Assembly (NCBI RefSeq): GCF_001629705.1
Contig: NZ_CP015378.1
Coordinates: 2,108,001-2,172,000, forward strand
Direction of reading: 5' to 3'
Source: Fictibacillus phosphorivorans
GTDB lineage: Bacteria; Bacillota; Bacilli; Bacillales; Fictibacillaceae
Length of the DNA: 64,000 bases
In this document: one piece after another, positions 61,570-64,000 of the stretch
Layout: each line of letters opens with the position of its first letter
How positions within the stretch are numbered: the first letter of the stretch is position 1
Position numbers and translations under genes: made by a program
Notes under the pieces: generated by a model
Database searches by the model: none
What the model saw: the letters and a program-made list of their open reading frames with translations, nothing else
Told to the model about the DNA's origin: nothing

Positions 61570-62220
61570 TTAGTTGTTATCTACATTCTTATAACGATTG
61601 AAAAAAACATAAGAAGCAATGGTTGCGATGAGAACCGTTGATAGAACCACAACGAGCATGCCCGTAAATTTATAAATGCCTGGCAAGAAAGATATTGCAA
61701 CAAGCAAAATTCCTGCCATTACAAAGAGCTTCCCGCTAAGCTGATGTGTCTTTCTCCAAGTCTTTTCGTTCGCAAGCGTCCACGGTGTGCGCACTCCGAT
61801 AAAGTAGTTGTGTTTGATTCGCGGCAAGTAGTTTCCGAGTACGATAAAAAGTAAACCAATTCCTAAATTAACGACTAGTGAGATGTCTATATTAACACCT
61901 AAACCATAGCTAATAGTCATGGATTGGAGAAGTAAGAAGAACACGTTCATAATCGTAATAAAAATCGTATAACTTCCAGAAAATTTCTTATAGTTCTCTT
62001 TCTTCGGATCGATTCTTGGCATGAAGATAAACAACGCCATCAAAACAATCATTAACACTGGTGGAAAGAAAGCTGCATATTGTTTATCCCAATACCCATC
62101 CACTTTACCGTGTATGTTCCAATGCATCGGCATTTGATCAGGCAGGTAAGGATAAGCGATAGCACCGATCAGTACACTAAGTGCAATTAAAAGGTAACTC
62201 CATCCATACTTTTTCATCAT
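61570..62220 (-). CDS. sdpI: SdpI-family immunity protein
   Basis: A 216-residue membrane protein with the DUF1648 start (YLPDQMPMHWNIHGKVDGYW) and the SdpI core (LGNYLPRIKHNYFIGVRTPW, then TLANEKTWRKTHQLSGKLFV). Six membrane helices. SdpI protects Bacillus subtilis from the SdpC cannibalism toxin and sequesters SdpR at the membrane. It overlaps sdpR by 4 bases (ATGA). No sdpA, sdpB or sdpC is in the window, so it may protect against toxins of neighbours. Start is ATG 62220 or 62217. Confidence 0.93.
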   Translation of the reverse strand: MMKKYGWSYLLIALSVLIGAIAYPYLPDQMPMHWNIHGKVDGYWDKQYAAFFPPVLMIVLMALFIFMPRIDPKKENYKKFSGSYTIFITIMNVFFLLLQSMTISYGLGVNIDISLVVNLGIGLLFIVLGNYLPRIKHNYFIGVRTPWTLANEKTWRKTHQLSGKLFVMAGILLVAISFLPGIYKFTGMLVVVLSTVLIATIASYVFFNRYKNVDNN

Positions 62221-62489
62221 TTTTCCTCCTTCGTTGTAAACGTGAAATACCAGCTCATTAATTCATGAAACACCGTTGTGTTCAAAGAATAATAAATATG
62301 CTGTCCTCTTCTCTCATCATCGATTAGCGAAGCATGCTTTAATATTTTCAGATGATGAGACACACTCGGTTTTTGCATGTCAAAATGTGAAGCGATCTCT
62401 CCTGCTGTTAGTTCATCTTCTTTTAACAGGGTTAAGATTTGTCTTCGAGTTGGATCAGATAATGCTTTAAACGCTTCATTAAGAGACAT
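62217..62489 (-). CDS. sdpR: SdpR-family ArsR-type autorepressor
   Basis: A 90-residue ArsR-family winged helix: SLNEAFKALSDPTRRQILTL, then AGEIASHFDMQKPSVSHHLK and the wing DDERRGQHIYYSLN, characteristic of SdpR. It represses its own operon until SdpI binds it at the membrane when toxin is present. The 32-bp palindrome upstream is the likely operator. GAGGTGACAAA precedes ATG 62489. Confidence 0.93.
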   Translation of the reverse strand: MSLNEAFKALSDPTRRQILTLLKEDELTAGEIASHFDMQKPSVSHHLKILKHASLIDDERRGQHIYYSLNTTVFHELMSWYFTFTTKEEK

Positions 62490-62516
62490 TTTGTCACCTC
62501 AGGATGATTTCCATTA

Positions 62517-62548
62517 TTAGATATTTAGATAAGTGTCTAACTATCTAA
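62517..62548. promoter_or_regulatory. SdpR operator palindrome
   Basis: A nearly perfect 32-bp inverted repeat built of TTAGATA and TATCTAA outer arms and TTAGA/TCTAA inner arms, centred 44 bases upstream of the sdpR start. Two nested half-site pairs suit the dimeric ArsR-family repressor. The spacing to the start codon fits a promoter-proximal operator. Confidence 0.85.
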
Positions 62549-62604
62549 TTACATAGTATGTTTATTTGCCATTTGTGTCAATCATTTTAGAAGAATTGAT
62601 TATA

Positions 62605-62642
62605 TAAAAATAAGCACATTTATTAGTTAAATAAATGTGCCT
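62605..62642 (-). terminator. Intrinsic terminator of the DinB operon
   Basis: GGCACATTTATTTAAC and TAAATGTGC form a stem followed by TTATTTTTA on the minus strand. Confidence 0.8.
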
Positions 62643-62665
62643 ACTACAATGAATATTCCTCTGAT

Positions 62666-63133
62666 TTAGCGATGAGATGGCCACGATCCCTGCATTTTTC
62701 TTAGCAGCATGATCTGACCAGTATGATAAGCATCATGAAGCAAGATATCTATGAGATCACTTTCTAATCCGCTCTCTTTTAAATCTTCAGAACTCATCCT
62801 ATTAAGTAACTCTTTTAGTTTGTCGTGTACCTTTTCAGCGCGATCGATGGTAAGAATCCAGTCGTCATCATCTTCAGTTTGTTTAATGATAAAAAAGGTA
62901 TCGTTCCCATCCATTCTCGTCCATTCTTGCCCTTCCAAATTAGCAACTAGCCTTTCTTTGTAATAAATGAGATGATTGACGTTCTCCCAGATGGACTTCG
63001 TTGATTCGCCTGGTGGTCTAAAGCTAGCTTGCTTAGCCGTTAATCCTTCAATAGCTGGTTTGAGCGGCGCGTACCAGCTCTCTTTATCAAATGTGGAGTC
63101 TAACACATTAACTAAGAATTCGACTCTGCTCAT
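62666..63133 (-). CDS. DinB-family protein
   Basis: A 155-residue four-helix protein of the DinB/YfiT superfamily: PLKPAIEGLTAKQASFRPPG, SIWENVNHLIYYKERLVANL with His in the helix-2 metal position, and IDILLHDAYHTGQIMLLRKM, holding the other metal-binding His residues. Related enzymes are thiol-dependent (bacillithiol) S-transferases. A second DinB gene lies 15 bases upstream, so they form an operon. GGAGGAATTAGTCAG precedes ATG 63133. Confidence 0.9.
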   Translation of the reverse strand: MSRVEFLVNVLDSTFDKESWYAPLKPAIEGLTAKQASFRPPGESTKSIWENVNHLIYYKERLVANLEGQEWTRMDGNDTFFIIKQTEDDDDWILTIDRAEKVHDKLKELLNRMSSEDLKESGLESDLIDILLHDAYHTGQIMLLRKMQGSWPSHR

Positions 63134-63147
63134 CTGACTAATTCCTC

Positions 63148-63645
63148 CTAACGATTTGACGGATTTTTTATCATCGGCTCAATGAGATCTGTATCTGGCG
63201 GTGCGTACCCAAGTTGTCTGCCGATCTTCACAATCTGTCCTTTGTGATGAAATTCGTGAGTCACCGTGTGAGTAAATAACCACAATGCGGTAAAATCAGC
63301 TTGACTGCCATTTCTAAACGTCACTTCTACCATATGATCCCAATTGTTTTCAAATTTATCGAGAAATTCATATACCAACTCATCTGTTTTTCTGAAAAGC
63401 TCACGCATCTCTTGAACGTTATGTATGGACTCGGGTGTAATATCAGGAAGTGACTTTCCAAGAGCACGATCACCGAGCCATCTTTGGTAACAACCCGCTA
63501 CATGAGCATGTAGGCTTAGAATAGATTCACCACTGAAAGTTTCAAGTTTCTTTGAATAGTCTGTTGGGGATAACGTCTCGCAATATTGAAAAAGAGTCTC
63601 TCTCGTTAAACGTATCCAGTCATATTGAGTTTTGAATAAATTCAT
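63148..63645 (-). CDS. DinB-family protein
   Basis: A 165-residue DinB-fold protein: NLFKTQYDWIRLTRETLFQY, ILSLHAHVAGCYQRWLGDRA (first metal His) and LWLFTHTVTHEFHHKGQIVK with the H-x-x-x-H pair, the pattern of DinB/DUF664 proteins, probably bacillithiol-linked. ATG 63645 follows GAGGAG at 8 bases; the longer in-frame version to 63780 runs through the upstream terminator and lacks a ribosome site. Confidence 0.9.
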   Translation of the reverse strand: MNLFKTQYDWIRLTRETLFQYCETLSPTDYSKKLETFSGESILSLHAHVAGCYQRWLGDRALGKSLPDITPESIHNVQEMRELFRKTDELVYEFLDKFENNWDHMVEVTFRNGSQADFTALWLFTHTVTHEFHHKGQIVKIGRQLGYAPPDTDLIEPMIKNPSNR

Positions 63646-63741
63646 ACTCCCATCTCCTCTTTTCGAACTCACGAGTACTTCCCCATCTTTAAGAAGATTT
63701 CCTTCTTGTAATGTATAAAAATATTCACCATTAACCTCGTT

Positions 63742-63774
63742 AAAAAAGATGCATTCCTTGTGCCAGGAATGCAC
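63742..63774 (-). terminator. Intrinsic terminator of the aminotransferase gene
   Basis: GCATTCCTGGCACAAGGAATGC is a near-perfect hairpin followed by ATCTTTTTT on the minus strand, between the aminotransferase and the DinB genes. Confidence 0.88.
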
Positions 63775-63791
63775 CTTCAATAAAAAAAGGC

Positions 63792-64000
63792 TTATAACGT
63801 TTGTAAAAACCGGTCAATCCGGCGCATCGCCTCTTCCAGCTTTTGAACAGATGTCGCATAAGAACAGCGAACATGCCCCTCTCCACTCTCGCCAAAAACA
63901 CTGCCAGGTACAACTGCAACCTGCTCTTTCATCAAAAGCTGTTCTGCAAACTCTTCAGATGATAATCCGGTTTTTTCGATTGAAGGAAATACATAAAAAG
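63792..64000 (-). CDS. PLP-dependent aminotransferase (PatA-like), C-terminal part
   Basis: Partial gene running off the window edge; only the last 68 residues are present. VAVVPGSVFGESGEGHVRCS followed by YATSVQKLEEAMRRIDRFL is the C-terminal pattern of class I/II aminotransferases of the PatA/AlaT group, with the R-C-S-Y region that binds the substrate carboxylate. Specificity cannot be judged without the N-terminal part. Confidence 0.85.
   Translation of the reverse strand, partial: FYVFPSIEKTGLSSEEFAEQLLMKEQVAVVPGSVFGESGEGHVRCSYATSVQKLEEAMRRIDRFLQTL

Noticed and set aside
63646..63780. 45-residue extension of the second DinB protein
   Set aside because: It begins within the terminator of the aminotransferase gene and lacks a ribosome site, whereas ATG 63645 has GAGGAG upstream and gives the normal DinB start.

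Overview
The window looks like a low-GC, endospore-forming member of the Bacillaceae, possibly Fictibacillus or a close relative. The genus is inferred from overall gene content, not from a marker gene. The evidence for a spore former is a GerA-type germinant receptor operon, a KinB-like sporulation kinase, a Rap/Phr pair, a Spo0E-like phosphatase, a CotD-like coat protein and a ComK homologue. No rRNA, tRNA, prophage, insertion sequence or CRISPR array was seen.

Layout. 1-2.2 kb: a methionine-binding lipoprotein and an alpha/beta hydrolase, each behind its own SAM-I riboswitch and terminator. 2.3-6.0 kb: the gerXA-gerXB-gerXC operon. 6.3-12.3 kb: a tubby-like protein, a YunD-type nucleotidase, GNAT and NUDIX enzymes, a methyltransferase and malate:quinone oxidoreductase. 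12.6-19.5 kb: ComK, a VTT-family membrane protein, an MBL hydrolase, rap-phr and a KinB-like kinase. 19.6-26.0 kb: a NUDIX enzyme, TetR-ykkC-ykkD, a RodA-like SEDS protein, and a two-component system ending in a coupled 44-residue exported peptide. 26.2-33.9 kb: small accessory enzymes, a molybdopterin oxidoreductase, an ANT(4')-like nucleotidyltransferase and a TerC-family exporter. 34.2-37.8 kb: a YkoGH-like two-component system followed by two PepSY proteins. 38-49.9 kb: many small accessory genes, including a decayed GerXA/GerXC fusion, a tandem AbrB-fold protein, MscS, an RsbR-like STAS protein and a sulfotransferase. 50-53.6 kb: an arsenite-type permease, a secreted HNH nuclease and a Tat-exported metallophosphoesterase.

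54.2-60.2 kb is the most distinctive locus. It is a linear azol(in)e-containing peptide (thiazole/oxazole-modified) bacteriocin cluster of the heterocycloanthracin/sonorensin type: a Cys/Gly/Arg precursor with 17 core cysteines and no Ser/Thr in the core, a ThiF-like maturation protein, a fused SagC-YcaO cyclodehydratase and a SagB dehydrogenase. It has no adjacent exporter, protease or immunity gene. It is followed by a seven-bladed YVTN beta-propeller protein, an sdpR-sdpI pair without the Sdp toxin, two DinB-family proteins and the end of an aminotransferase gene.

The main unexplained structure is a set of five intergenic arrays (near 6.12, 22.81, 47.31, 53.78 and 54.68 kb). In each, a short 6-10 base motif recurs at exactly 21-bp steps with AT-rich filler between. 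The motif differs between arrays, although two arrays share one motif on opposite strands and two of the arrays flank the bacteriocin precursor gene. The constant 21-bp step equals two helical turns.
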